In this document: positions 1 through 11,510 of the stretch, piece by piece
How the letters are laid out: each line of letters begins with the position of its first letter
Numbering within the stretch: position 1 is the first letter of the stretch
Assembly: GCF_048569485.1 (NCBI RefSeq)
Contig: NW_027442066.1
Coordinates: 310,001 to 374,000 of the forward strand
Direction of reading: 5' to 3'
DNA: 64,000 nucleotides
Origin: Anomaloglossus baeobatrachus
Taxonomy: Eukaryota; Chordata; Amphibia; Anura; Aromobatidae
Notes under the pieces: model-generated
Databases searched by the model: none
What the model was told of the DNA's origin: nothing
The model's input: only the letters and a program-made list of their open reading frames with translations
Made by a program: the position numbers and the translations under genes

Positions 1-477
1 GTAGTACGCATCTTCCTGCATCGGTAAAAGCTGCAGAAGTCCTTGAAGATTTCCGCTTCAAAGGCAGTGCCTTGATCTGTGAGGACTCTCTCTGAGTAGC
101 CATGAGGTCTGCATAAGTGTGCTTGGAAGACCTTCGCTGCAGTATGGGCCATTAGATCTTTGACTTGTACCACAACCATAAATCTCGAGTAGTTGTCTAC
201 CATCGTAAGTGCATACGTGAGCTCACCTCGATATTCTGCAACAAAACTCCCTTTTTCGATTTCAGTTTCAGCAAACACTCCTCTTCCTGTAGAAAATATT
301 TATCATTACCTAAGACAGTCATTCTAATGCATGACAATATTAAGGCAATTTAGTTAAAACTTGTTTTAACTCACCTTTAAGGGGATTGATGTATTTCATG
401 GTCAATCCAGGTTTGTCAGTGATGGCACTGACATAATGTATGGCGTCTTTTTCGGGCGTTATCCTTTGCCTTTTCAT
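1..477 (-). pseudogene. SET/integrase chimera, copy 1 (runs off window start)
   Basis: Minus-strand copy: exon 1 at 477-375, intron 374-287 with GT-AG ends, exon 2 from 286 to the window edge. Here the junction reads EYRGELTYAL, whereas copy 2 has EYRGALTYAL. The Glu version is closer to the EYRGEL or EYRGDL of SET relatives and is probably ancestral. The integrase remnant continues to position 1. Confidence 0.68.
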
Positions 478-890
478 TGTGAAAATCCAGTTGCCTATAT
501 CAAAGCAAATTCTACTACTTGGAAAGTATGCAGAAAATGAAATGTAGAACATATAACATCAACTGCTTAGGAACGCATCATAGGTTAGTACTTAAAAGGA
601 TATTGTCATGTTCTAGTCATAATGCAAGCTGGACATTTTTCATGTTACCCTGTAATCGCCGGCCTGTTCTAATGCTCACAAGCCAAGATATAGGCTCAGC
701 TGCTAAGGCTTCCCTCTGCCTTCTGAATGAAAATTGAATATGTCTGGCTCACTGTGTATATAGCAGGTGCTCAGAAAAAATAAGAGTCAATTCAATAGAA
801 ATAGCTCTGGCACACTATAGTGATCAATAACGTAAGAAAAGAACTCTTAGAATGCTGAAAATTCTTTATTTGTGCAAAAGGATAATTCAT

Positions 891-929
891 CCAACGTTTC
901 GAGCTTGTTTTTAGGTCTTTATCAAGGAT
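891..929 (-). ncRNA. Hammerhead-like motif, A-block copy 1
   Basis: Same element as 13910-13948 on the minus strand. AAGCTC replaces AAGGTC, which breaks one stem II pair. 49193-49231 is identical to it. Confidence 0.45.
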
Positions 930-1564
930 AAAGTTATCTAAGATCATAAAGGGTTACAAAACCATATAAACACGTAATTAGTACATAGTACAACATAACA
1001 GTACAATATATTGCTACTTGAGAGTACAATGGGTCAAATGACCATGATGCACATACAAAAAAATTTTCCAAAGCCATAGTGAAAACATTTGTACTGAGGA
1101 AAGAAAATTTCCACATGACCTATCTGGAGAAACATTCTGGATCAAACAACCAAAAATAGTCAAGCAGGTAAATACACACCTATATGGATAACAGGATGAT
1201 ATGTGTTCAATTGTATAGCGTCATTGCCATTAAGGTACAAATGGAAAACTTGCAATCCTATATAGTGAAGGAAATGAACACATATCATATCAAAGAACAC
1301 AGGAACATGGGTGTGAGAAAAACCTCAATGTTTATACTTTGTTCTTTATAATGGTGTGAACATGTATATGTCTCAGTACCTTATGAACTTGAGAATTCTA
1401 GTGAGTAGATGATGAAAGCCTATTCCAGAACTGGAATCGGTAAATAATTGTAGGTGGAATCTAAATGAAAAGATGGTACAAGTGTTATCATGACACGTGG
1501 GCTATAACACAATGGACCGTGTGACAAAGAAGAAAGGAGAGAAAGAAGAGGAAGAAAATGGAAC

Positions 1565-2080
1565 TACCTGTAACATTACGTGATAGTCACTGGTAAGTAT
1601 CACTTGACAATTCAGGTGAAAAAGGATTCCTTTATTAAAGGGTTCTCAGTCGCCTCAGGATCATGAAATACTAGGGTAAATGATATGAGAATGGGTAAGA
1701 AGCACCACTAAAGGAAATATGAGATGCAGGACATATATCTATAAACCCCTGAACTACATGATAGAAATAAAAAGAAGAAAAAAGAAAAAAAAGAAGAAAG
1801 AAGAAGAACACATAGAATGCGGAAAGAGAATGGGTACAACTACCTGAGTTACTGCAGGGAGGCCCCTGGTAGGTATTGTGAGGGTTAGTGGAATTCCTTC
1901 ACTGAAGGGTTCTCAGTTGCCTCAGGTTCGTGAAAAATGCTATAGACAAATAATGCCCGGAGAAAAGGGGTTCATATACAGCGAATAATGGTAATACAAG
2001 GTACATGTGTCCCATGTAATAGTATAAATATATATATATTGTACTAAGCTCTACACCAGAAATAGAAAGTAGTCCCTCTG
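1565..2080 (+). repeat. Imperfect ~276-bp tandem pair in the A-block
   Basis: Two diverged units begin CTACCTG at about 1565 and 1841 and share the order purine tract, CTACCTG, CCTTCACTGAAGGGTTCTCA-type segment, CCTCAGG. The same pair is present in copies 2 and 4. Confidence 0.6.
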
Positions 2081-2332
2081 CCTTCTGTCTAGGTGCCCTG
2101 AGTTATGTCCTGTAAACTGTCACAGTGACCTAGACACACATGTGTAGTAGGGGAATATCCCTGCTGAGATGCCAGTGCTAGAGCACTCGTTTGCTGTGGA
2201 GTTGAACGCTATGTGAGCAGTTCTTACCTTCAATGAGCAGAAGTCTCTTTTTTCAGATTTCAATATCTCTGTGGGTATCTGGCAGAAATATGGAATACTC
2301 TTTACTGCTAAGACCCTGTACACCACTCCCAC

Positions 2333-2909
2333 TAAAGGGGGCTTTACACGCTGCGACATCGCTAATGCGGAGTCGTTGGGGTCACGGAATTTGTGACGCA
2401 CATCCGGCCGCATTAGCGATGTTGCTGCGTGTGATACCGATGAGCGATTTTGCATCGTTGCAAAAACGTGCAAAATCGCTCATCGGTGACATGGGTCTCC
2501 ATTCTCGATTATCGTTACTGCAGCAGTAACGATGTAGTTCGTCGCTCCTGCGGTAGCACACATCGCTCCGTGTGACACCGCAGAAACGAGGAACCTCTCC
2601 TTACCTGCCTCCCAGCCGCTATGAGGAAGGAAGGAGGTGGGCGGGATGTTCCGGCCACTCATCTCCGCCCCTCCGCTGCTATTGGGCGGTCGCTCAGTGA
2701 CGTCGCTGTGACGCCGCACGGACCGCCCCCTTAGAAAGGAGGCGGTTCGCCGGACACAGCGACGTCGCCGGGCAGGTAAGTATGTGTGACGGGTCTGGTC
2801 GGTGTTGTGCGGCATGGGCAGCGATTTGCCCGTGTCGCGCAACAGATGGGGGCGGGTACCCACACTAGCGATATCGGGACCGATATCGCAGTGTGTAAAG
2901 TAGCCTTTA
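2333..2909 (+). mobile_element. Hairpin-rich MITE, 577 bp (copy 1)
   Basis: Terminal inverted repeats TAAAGGGGGCTTTACACGCT and TAAAGGCTACTTTACACACT. Inside is a series of hairpins: CGCTAATGCGG with CCGCATTAGCG, CCGATGAGCGATTTTGC with its complement, a perfect ATCGTTACTGC palindrome, and a GACGTCGCTGTGAC pair. There is no coding capacity. The superfamily is uncertain because no clean target duplication is visible. Confidence 0.8.
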
Positions 2910-2911
2910 GT

Positions 2912-4152
2912 CACATGACCAAGACTGTATCTGTGTCCCTACAACACACTTGAGACAAATGTGTGTGTGAGCCTGCATTGTGGGGTATATATAATATATT
3001 ATAGAGCTGGGAAGGATCATTCTAAGCAGTGAGCTGTTCCAGTATTTGTAGGAAAATACCCAGTAGAAGCATCAAACACAGCACCAATACCTCCCATCAG
3101 TATTCCACCACAGTGCCATGTAACCCATGCCCTACACTCCCATCTACACCAATACTATACAGGCACAAACTAGTATATCTGACTAAAAGCCCCCAAAATA
3201 TGAAGAACGGCCTATAGTTGAGTGTGGATATAAAATCTATGTGAGCAGAGCTAGAATAGAAATCACTGATCGCATTGAAGTCATTCTGACCATAAATCAC
3301 CATGATATCAAGGTGAGGAGTTGTGTGTTACTGCTGGGAGGAAAGGGTTAACAGTGGAATATTAAGGTGCATTTCTGTGTGCAGTGTTACTAGTCAATGT
3401 AACAATTCAGTATGAGCTGCTCTTGGTGCCGGGGGAGGGAGATGCTCTCCTGAGCAAGATAGATGGGGAATGAACATGATATCTATATAGTGTAAGGCAG
3501 GGGGTCTCAAACCAGGTGATCATGTCTGATCAACTGGTTACATTATGTCTGATTACCTTGTCTAACAGTTTTTTCTCCCCTTTCTTTACCTTCCAGGTTC
3601 CCATAGTCACGTGAAATATCCCTGTTGCACTTGATTACGGCTCACTATTCACTATAGGATGTCTTATATCTAACATCACACTCTCACCCATCAGCACTCT
3701 ATAGGTTTGTATAAGGTATGCGCTTACACATCCGGTCCTCCATAGGTATTTCCACTTATGTAACACTATCCCTATGATCACTCATAACTCATACCCTTGT
3801 AGTCAATTACAGCCTCCTCTCTCCCCCCCTCCCCTTCTCCCTTTCCATCTATAATTTTGCCAGTACAATATTAGTTTACATTAGGCACACACTCACATAT
3901 TCCTTTCCTTAGTGATTTATTGTAATTCACATTCACATACAATTCTCTATGCCTGCCCCATTACTACATTCATACCTACTTGACCCTATCCTGATACCCC
4001 TTGTCTCACCTTGTTGGTCCCTACACCTGTTATCATGTCCTTTCCTGTGTCTGTCTTGTCACACAACACATTTTAGCATATAACTTGTGCTCCTTATTAC
4101 CTGTCCTGCCTATTAGAATTATGTCCATTATGTCCATGCATGGCCCAATGAA
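2912..4152. other. A-block interior, no gene recognised
   Basis: About 1.2 kb of AT-rich sequence, duplicated at 51206-52445. A pyrimidine tract ending CTTCCAG near 3569-3597 resembles a splice acceptor, but no credible exon follows. It is probably Penelope untranslated sequence. Confidence 0.4.
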
Positions 4153-4320
4153 TCAAGTCTGTACTTCATATTCATGGTTTAAGCCTTTGGGTTCCAATGT
4201 GCCCAGAGTATATATCCAGAAAGATTCCCTTTCTTTGAGCTTCCTAATTCTATTGCCTCCTCTGCGTATGGCTTGGACATGTTCGATGACTTGGAATGTT
4301 AATTGGATCACTGTGTGATT
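4153..4320 (-). pseudogene. Penelope C-terminal coding end, minus strand
   Basis: Translates as RRGGNRIRKLKERESFWIYT followed by LGTLEPKGLNHEYEVQT and a stop at 4153-4155. The RGGN, E-WI-L-TL-P-GLN pattern is the end of the Penelope GIY-YIG domain. It is a second, diverged family compared with 10975-11510. The duplicate is at 52446-52613. Confidence 0.8.
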
Positions 4321-4387
4321 ATGCGTCACAAAATGGTGTGGGACTGGTAATAGAATCTGCTTACAATGTATTGTTGACTTGTGTTTA

Positions 4388-4475
4388 GCTCAAAGAAAGA
4401 GAATCTTTCTGGATATGTACTCTGGGCACATTAGAACCCAAGGGCTTAAACCGTGAATATGAAGTAAAGACTTGA
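4388..4475 (+). pseudogene. Penelope C-terminal coding end, plus strand
   Basis: LKERESFWICTLGTLEPKGL then NREYEVKT and a stop at 4473-4475. It is the same family as the minus-strand end 70 bp to its left, arranged head to head and truncated further at its 5' side. The duplicate is at 52681-52768. Confidence 0.8.
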
Positions 4476-4479
4476 TTCA

Positions 4480-4920
4480 TTGGGCCGTGCACCATGTCAC
4501 CAAGTGTCCAATTGCATTGTCCAATGGCTCACAATGGTTATGCGTTTTCATTGGATGGATAATCGAAGCCATGTTTTTTTCCTTTCTGTTGGGTTTGTTG
4601 TGTGAGTAGCCTATAGGATTAAGTTGGTTACCGCAGGCAGTGGATTTAACTTCCTGTCTTTGGTCCAGTGGTAGATGGATTGTCTGGTCTATGAGCTGTT
4701 ATTGGTTTGAATGCAGGTGAATGCCCATGGGCTGCTTATGACTGTGTAAAATAGTATTGATTCATGATGGATTTCAGACTACATGTAGATATCTTCAGTC
4801 TTTCTATCCACATCATTTAAATGAACATTATCCATGCAGCTTGAAATCCATCCAATAAGAGAAGCAACCTTGTACAACCAATCTGATAAGGGCACAGTAT
4901 ATCCTAAGGGAAGGTTATGG
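4480..4920. other. A-block right end, no gene recognised
   Basis: Follows the plus-strand Penelope end and is likely 3' untranslated or flanking sequence. In copy 4 it leads directly into GGCTATAAAAGGGG at 53212-53225. Confidence 0.4.
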
Positions 4921-5130
4921 CGGATGCAGGAAGATGCGCACTACACCCTACCATGCTCAAACCAATGGTTATCAACCTGCTCAGGACTTTACCCCATATT
5001 CCAGATGTGGCCTTACAAGTGATTTATAGAGGGTTAACAATACGTTGGGATCACCGGATCTAATCTCCCTTTTTATACACCCTAAAATCTTGTTTGCTTT
5101 AGAATAAACAATAACATCATAAAGGTATAA
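4921..5130 (-). mobile_element. Gypsy integrase/CR1/RT mosaic joining the A-block to a hAT
   Basis: Same order as 14817-15022: integrase remnant, CR1 piece (about 4987-5097), then a short RT piece. It is cut at 5130 by the hAT fragment. Part of it recurs inverted at 48233-48344. Confidence 0.8.
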
Positions 5131-6210
5131 GATGACGCCATTATTAGCGTCACCATACCGCTACTCTGCCTTCTAAAACGGTCTCTGCTCAAAACCAAAC
5201 ATGATGCATTGCAGGCGGAGCGCGATGAGTTGCAGCAAGAAACAGTAGTGGGTGTGGGTGATAACACACAGCCCAGCCTCGTCTCATCACAACGTGCAGT
5301 GGAGGACTATGACGAGGAGGAGGATGAAGACATGGAGCAAATCTCCGGCCAAATTGAGGATATGACATGCACACCAGTCATATCCTTGGTTCAGCGTGGC
5401 TGGCCAGAGGACAGGGTAGATGAGGAGGAGGAGGAGGAGGAGGAGGAGGAGGACAGCATGTTCAGTCAACGTGTTGGTCAGGCTACTGAAGTCCTGGCTG
5501 TTAAGAGTCTGGCGCACATGGCTGACTTTATGGTAAGCTGCCTGTCTCGTGACCCTCGCGTTAAGAACATCTTGGCCGACAATCATTACTGGTTGGTAAC
5601 ACTGTTAGACCCACGCTACAAGGAGAACTTTATGTCTCTTATTCCCGAGGCGGAGAGGTCAACCAAAATGCAGCAGTTCCGGAAGGCCATAGTCACGGAA
5701 GTAGGCAAAGCATTCCCCTCACAAAACGCTAGCGGCATAGGTCAGGAATCAGTGGACAACCAAGGCGTACAGCCGAGAGAGGCACAAGTCCAATCCGCCA
5801 GAGGTAGGGGAACAGTCTTTAAGATGTGGGACAGTTTTCTCAGCCCCTCACGTACCACAGCCCCTGAGGTGCGGGGTAGTGCCACAAGAAATCCTAAGTT
5901 TGCCCAGATGCTCAAGGAGTACCTTGCAGATCGAACAACTGTACTCCGACATTCCTCTGTGCCTTACAATTATTGGGTATCCAAGGTGGACACGTGGCAT
6001 GAATTGGCTCTCTACGCCTTGGAAGTCCTGGCCTGCCCTGCCGCTAGCGTTTTGTCAGAGCATGTTTTTAGTGCCGCAGGTGGAATCATTACAGATAAAC
6101 GCACCCGCCTGTCAACTGAAAATGCTGACAGGCTGACTCTGATCAAGATGAACAAGGGTTGGATTGGGCCAGACTTCACCACACCACCAGCAAATGAGAG
6201 CGGAATTTAA
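5131..6210 (+). pseudogene. hAT transposase, C-terminal third
   Basis: Open frame from the junction to the stop, covering the linker with the Glu run, LLDPRYKENF, and the dimerisation region with LSEHVFSAAG. It lacks the BED finger and both visible catalytic Asp motifs, so it cannot be an active transposase. The first internal Met is at 5209. Confidence 0.88.
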
Positions 6211-6445
6211 AGTTTGTAACGGGAATTTGCCATGTACCTCCAGTCACCCATGGGTACACACTTCTGGACTTTGGATAATCGCTGGACTGCTCCTCCTTCT
6301 CCTCATGCGCCACCATGATGACCGTTACAAGAGTTAGGCCTTTGTTTCAGGTATACCCCCAGTGGTAAATTTTTTCGCCCATTCTTTGCAGAATGGACAT
6401 TACAACGACAGGAGACCCGCTCCTTTGCAATGGGAACAATGTTTT

Positions 6446-8040
6446 GAGGCCCTCATGCACGTCTCTATGCAGGGACAATGTGGAGCCTCCCAATTTTTGG
6501 CTGCCCTGCCAAAGGGCTATACTATAATACACCCACTTCCTGACAATGGACACTTAATGTTTTGAGGCCCTCATGCACGTCTCTATCCAGGGACAACGTG
6601 GAGCCTCCCAATTTTTGGCTGCCCTGCCAAAGGGCTATACTACAAAAGACCCACTTCCTGACAATGGACACTTAATGTTTTGAGGCCCTCATGCACGTCT
6701 CTATCCAGGGACAACGTGGAGCCTCCCAATTTTTGGCTGCCCTGCCTAAGGGCTATACTATAATACACCCACTTCCTGACAATGGACACTTAATGTTTTG
6801 AGGCCCTCATGCACGTCTCTATCCAGGGACAACGTGGAGCCTCCCAATTTTTGGCTGCCCTGCCAAAGGGCTATACTACAAAAGACCCACTTCCTGACAA
6901 TGGACACTTAATGTTTTGAGGCCCTCATGCACGTCTCTATCCAGGGACAACGTGGAGCCTCCCAATTTTTGGCTGCCCTGCCTAAGGGCTATACTATAAT
7001 ACACCCACTTCCTGACAATGGACACTTAATGTTTTGAGGCCCTCATGCACGTCTCTATCCAGGGACAACGTGGAGCCTCCCAATTTTTGGCTGCCCTGCC
7101 AAAGGGCTATACTATAATACACCCACTTCCTGACAATGGACACTTAATGTTTTGAGGCCCTCATGCACGTCTCTATCCAGGGACAACGTGGAGCCTCCCA
7201 ATTTTTGGCTGCCCTGCCAAAGGGCTATACTACAAAAGACCCACTTCCTTCCAATGGGCACTTCAGGTTTACAGGCCCTCATGCACGTCTCTATCCAGGG
7301 ACAACGTGGAGCCTCCCAATTTTTGGCTGCCCTGCCTAAGGGCTATACTATAATACACCCACTTCCTGACAATGGACACTTAATGTTTTGAGGCCCTCAT
7401 GCATGTCTCTATCCAGGGACAACGTGGAGCCTCCCAATTTTTGGCTGCCCTGCCAAAGGGCTATACTACAAAAGACCCACTTCCTTCCAATGGGCACTTC
7501 AGGTTTACAGGCCCTCATGCACGTCTCTATCCAGGGACAACGTGGAGCCTCCCAATTTTTGGCTGCCCTGCCAAAGGGCTATACTACAAAAGACCCACTT
7601 CCTTCCAATGGGCACTTCAGGTTTACAGGCCCTCATGCACGTCTCTATCCAGGGACAACGTGGAGCCTCCCAATTTTTGGCTGCCCTGCCTAAGGGCTAT
7701 ACTATAATACACCCACTTCCTGACACTGGACACTTAATGTTTTGAGGCCCTCATGCACGTCTCTATCCAGGGACAACGTGGAGCCTCCCAATTTTTGGCT
7801 GCCCTGCCTAAGGGCTATACTACAATAGACCCACTTCCTTACAATGGGCACTTCAGGTTTACAGGCCATCATGCACGTCTGTATGCAGGGGCATTGGTGA
7901 ACCTCACAATTTTGGACTGCCCTGGCAAAGGAAAATACTACAAAGACTCAGTTCCTCAAAATGGGCACATTAGACTCAGAGGCCTTTATGCACGTCTCTT
8001 CTCAGGGACATCGGAGTGCCACACAATGTTTTACGTAAAA
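6446..8040 (+). repeat. 118-bp tandem array, truncated hAT
   Basis: About 14 units, the same number and unit order as in the complete hAT. The short overlapping reading frames inside it arise from repetition and are not genes. Confidence 0.93.
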
Positions 8041-8458
8041 TCTTTCATGTATTGATCTCAAAAAGTAACATACATTAGCTCTATCTCACTATTGGGTATG
8101 TGCCCTTAACATTTCCGCTATGAAAAATCATTTTGGTGTCATTTTGGAAGGTTTTCTGGTGAGTCCGTAAAAATGGCGTAAAACGTGGACAAAATTATTC
8201 ACAGCTGTGACTTTTGAGTGATAAATGCTTCAAGGGGTCTTCCCCATGCTGTTGCCATGTCATTTGAGCACTCTTCGGAGACTTTTGTGCCATTTTTAGG
8301 GTTTCTACATGCTGCCGGTGGTCATTTCACAAAAATACTCGGGTCTCCCATAGGATAACATTGGGCTCGGTGCTCGGGCCGAGTACACGAGTATCTTGGG
8401 AGGCTCGGCCCGAGCTTCGAGCACCCGAGCTTTTTAGTACTCGCTCATCACTACTAAG

Positions 8459-9792
8459 TGAGTTACTGCAGGGAGGCCCCTGGTTGGTATTGTGAGGGTT
8501 AGTGGAATTCCTTCACTGAAGGGTTCTCAGTTGCCTCAGGTTCGTGAAAAATAGGTGCCCTGAGTTATGTCCTGTAAACTGTCACAGCGACCCAGACACA
8601 CATGTGTAGTAGGGGAATATCCCTGCTGAGATGCCAGTGCTAGAGCACTCGTTTGCTGTGGAGTTGAACGCTATGTGAGCAGTTCTTACCTTCAATGAGC
8701 AGAAGTCTCTTTTTTCAGATTTCAATATCTCTGTGGGTATCTGGCAGAAATATGGAATACTCTTTACTGCTAAGACCCTGTACACCACTCCCACTAAAGG
8801 GGGCTTTACACGCTGCGACATCGCTAATGCGGAGTCGTTGGGGTCACGGAATTTGTGACGCACATCCGGCCGCATTAGCGATGTTGCTGCGTGTGACACC
8901 GATGAGCGATTTTGCATCGTTGCAAAAACGTGCAAAATCGCTCATCGGTGACATGGGACTCCATTCTCGATTATCGTTACTGCAGCAGTAACGATGTAGT
9001 TCGTCGCTCCTGCGGCAGCACACATCGCTCCGTGTGACACCGCAGAAACGAGGAACCTCTCCTTACCTGCCTCCCAGCCGCTATGAGGAAGGAAGGAGGT
9101 GGGCGGGATGTTCCGGCCACTCATCTCCGCCCCTTCGCTGCTATTGGGCGGTCGCTCAGTGACGTCGCTGTGACGCCGCACGGACCGCCCCCTTAGAAAG
9201 GAGGCGGTTCGCCGGTCACAGCGACGTCGCCGGGCAGGTAAGTATGTGTGACGGGTCTGGTCGGTGTTGTGCAGCATGGGCAGCGATTTGCCCGTGTCGC
9301 GCAACAGATGGGGGCGGGTATCCACACTAGCGATATCGGGACCGATATCGCAGTGTGTAAAGTAGCCTTTAATAAACTGTGTAAAGGATTTTAAGTAAAA
9401 ATCCACAATAAACCAGCGCTAGATGGGTTTTTATAATTTTATTAATAGACCACAAATAAAAAAATTTTTGCTATCCTTGTTTCAAGACAGAGTATTTGAT
9501 AATATACAATACACTGATTATTACTAAAACCAAGGACCACATAAAACAAGGACCACATAAAATAAAAAATGAAAGTAATGAGAATAAAATTCTTTTGTAT
9601 AACCAATTAACTTCGAGGTGATACAATATTCACATTGATTTAGTTTTACCAGTCTAATGTAATGCCCCGGCCGGTGGCATATATTTTGTTTGGTTAATAA
9701 TTTAGACTTATACAATGAAAGATGTACTATACCACCCCTGGCTAACTTACAAGTTTTAAGTTGTACAATATAAGTTTGCGACGTTATATTCG
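8459..9792 (+). repeat. Inverted repeat around the Penelope block, left arm
   Basis: Pairs with 11511-12985 in reverse (coordinate sum 21303 over most of its length). It lacks about 150 bp that the partner has near its outer end. It includes a MITE copy (8795-9371) and about 420 bp of AT-rich sequence. The 1.72 kb between the arms holds a Penelope GIY-YIG coding end. Confidence 0.9.
8795..9371 (+). mobile_element. Hairpin-rich MITE (copy 2)
   Basis: Same length and left flank as copy 1 but a different right flank (ATAAACTGTG), so the element sits on a recombination junction. Confidence 0.8.
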
Positions 9793-10437
9793 CCCCCAGG
9801 GCCTGGGGGAATAAACCTCACAACAACTTGACCGCAAAAAACACCCCGGATTTCTCCGTTGATTAGGCTGGAACCGCTATGTACAGGATTGACCTGTTAG
9901 ACTTCCAGAGCGGACGTTTTGAGGCCAGTGGCCGCGACTAGTGCTGGCTCTGGGGGAGATGTATGGTTACCGACATCCCTCTTTACAGAGCCTTTATAAC
10001 ACTTCACAAGGCCACAAACCAGCCGGTCCCGTATTCTCCCAAATGTACTTTCGAAATCAAGCAGTACGAAGCCACTGAAAGCACCAAGATGTTGGCTGCG
10101 GACAACAATAAGATCAGCGGTAACTACTCAGCCTCTCCAGCGGGCAGTCCAGACCGTATCCAGTGTCAGCTGACTGATTCCACACAGGAGGAAGTTGCTT
10201 GGCAGGTTAGCACCACACAAGGCTCCGATCCGCTTCCAAACGAGCAATGCAGAACCGCTGGAGGTACCAATGTATCCTGGTTGCAGACAAAGGAAATGTC
10301 AGCGGTAACCTCTCAACCTCTCCAGCAGGCAATCCGTACCGTGTCCAGTGGAAGCCGGTTGATTCCACACGAGGGAGAGATTACTTGGCAGGTTATCACC
10401 GCACAGGTGAGGTAGGCAAAAACAGAGTCCTGATCCG

Positions 10438-10495
10438 ACGCGCGTTTCGGGGGCGTGTAACGGCCCCCTTCCTCAAGGATAACTCAGCTGTTGCC
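10438..10495 (-). ncRNA. Hammerhead-like motif of the Penelope element
   Basis: Minus strand reads CCTTGAGGAAG, a perfect GGGGGC...GCCCCC hairpin, then CGAAACGCGCG. This matches the stem II and GAAA parts of the hammerhead ribozymes known in Penelope-like elements, but the core has TGAGGA instead of TGATGA, so cleavage is doubtful. Confidence 0.55.
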
Positions 10496-10974
10496 TAGAG
10501 CACTATTTATGCATACATTTAATTGGTTATAATTTGCATAAAATTAAACAATGTTTAAATTCAACCAACATTCAATGACCACTACATATATCAATTTGTG
10601 AAAGACCGTTCATAATAGCCATATAATATAATTATGTGCAAAGGTTTTTCTAAAGGTTTTTCTAAAAAGACCTATATATAGCCTTGCTTGTATCATCATA
10701 TACTGGGAAGACAATGTGTATATATGCATATGCTTTTTTTCAACAATAAATTTAACAAAAGGACATCATAAAGGTGTAATATAAATTTGCTATAATATGA
10801 AAAGCCCCTTATATCTACATCAACCTTGGGCAAGTGAAGCACCAATTTTAATATATATTATGCATATATACACATATATCTCCATGACAATCGCTTTTTT
10901 TTTTTTTTTTTTTTTTTTCCTTCTCTCCGTATTATTATCAGTACCTATTACTCCTCTACCTATAAAAATATAAA

Positions 10975-11510
10975 TTAATTAAAAGCAAACAGTTCTATAT
11001 CATTATTGAGTCCATATGGTTTCAAGGTGTTCAATTCAAAAATCCATTGGCTTTCTGCTCGTGACATTTTTTTAATGAAATCGCCACCTCTCCAATCCTT
11101 AGTTATTTTTTGTACGCCCCATACTTGGGATCCTTTAAAGGACCCTCCATGTTTTAACACATAATGTCTGGATAGGGGGTGCTTAGTACATTTATTTTTA
11201 ACACTTCTAATGTGCTCACCCACCCTTTTCCATAGGGGTCTAATAGTTCTCCCAATGTATTTTTTCTGACAGGGACATTGAATGCAATATACTACTCCCT
11301 TTGATTGACATGTAATAAATTCTCTAATCATGACTTCTGACTGCCCCTGTAAGAAGGATTTCCGTGAAATATTTTTTGTATTCTTACATACTATACAGCT
11401 TTTGCATGGAAAAAAACCTTTCAGGCCAAATAATCCTCCCTTATTAGGTGCTGTAAGATTACGTATGGTGGGTGCCACTAAATTGCCAATATTGTTTGCC
11501 TTCCTATATA
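10975..11510 (-). pseudogene. Penelope GIY-YIG endonuclease domain (C-terminal fragment)
   Basis: Open frame of about 178 residues from the block edge; the first internal Met is at 11478. It shows the Penelope-type cysteine motif CKSCIVC, then GVVYCIQC and KKYIGRT (the two GIY-YIG strands), RPLWKRVGEH (the catalytic Arg helix), SRHYVLKHGGSF, DWRGGDF and AESQWIFELNTLKPYGLN near the end. In complete elements this domain nicks target DNA for reverse transcription. The upstream reverse transcriptase is absent, so it is a 5'-truncated remnant. Confidence 0.85.

Larger units (their letters stand above)
43..4920 (+). repeat. A-block copy 1 (direct duplicate of 48345-53213)
   Basis: Sequence matches 48345-53213 in direct orientation with an offset of 48302, shifting to 48294 and 48293 after two small indels. 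It contains the SET/integrase chimera, a hammerhead-like motif, a 276-bp imperfect tandem repeat, the hairpin-rich MITE and two Penelope ends. At 4920 it switches abruptly to Gypsy/CR1 mosaic sequence, whereas the other copy runs on into new sequence at 53214. Confidence 0.92.
5131..8453 (+). mobile_element. hAT 3' portion (5'-truncated copy)
   Basis: It begins inside the transposase gene at 5131, directly after Gypsy/CR1 mosaic sequence, and runs through the 118-bp array to the intact 3' terminus at 8453. The next bases are CTAA, the start of the same target duplication as in the arms, and then A-block sequence. It is therefore a broken-off piece of the same insertion. The coding part, to the stop at 6210, stays open. 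It has ten Glu codons in the GAG tract where the arms have eight, plus an Arg-to-His change in SERVFSAAG. Confidence 0.9.
9793..11510 (-). mobile_element. Penelope-like element, 3' portion
   Basis: On the minus strand this holds a GIY-YIG coding end (stop at 10975), an AT-rich 3' untranslated region with a T tract near 10896-10918, a hammerhead-like motif at 10438-10495, and a GC-rich stretch with a 185-bp imperfect tandem repeat (10090-10240 against 10275-10415). It is flanked by inverted repeats. The reverse transcriptase part is missing. Confidence 0.8.

Noticed and set aside
2120-2914. Frames of 98, 117 and 144 residues inside the MITE
   Set aside because: They overlap on opposite strands across hairpins, and their conservation merely reflects duplication of the element.
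6420-8000. 118-bp and 196-bp arrays as CRISPR
   Set aside because: Units are contiguous near-identical repeats without unique spacers, in a eukaryotic transposon.
7152-8055. Overlapping 60-100-residue frames in the 118-bp arrays
   Set aside because: They are frame shadows of the tandem repeat in several frames; no protein family is resembled and the same occurs in all array copies.
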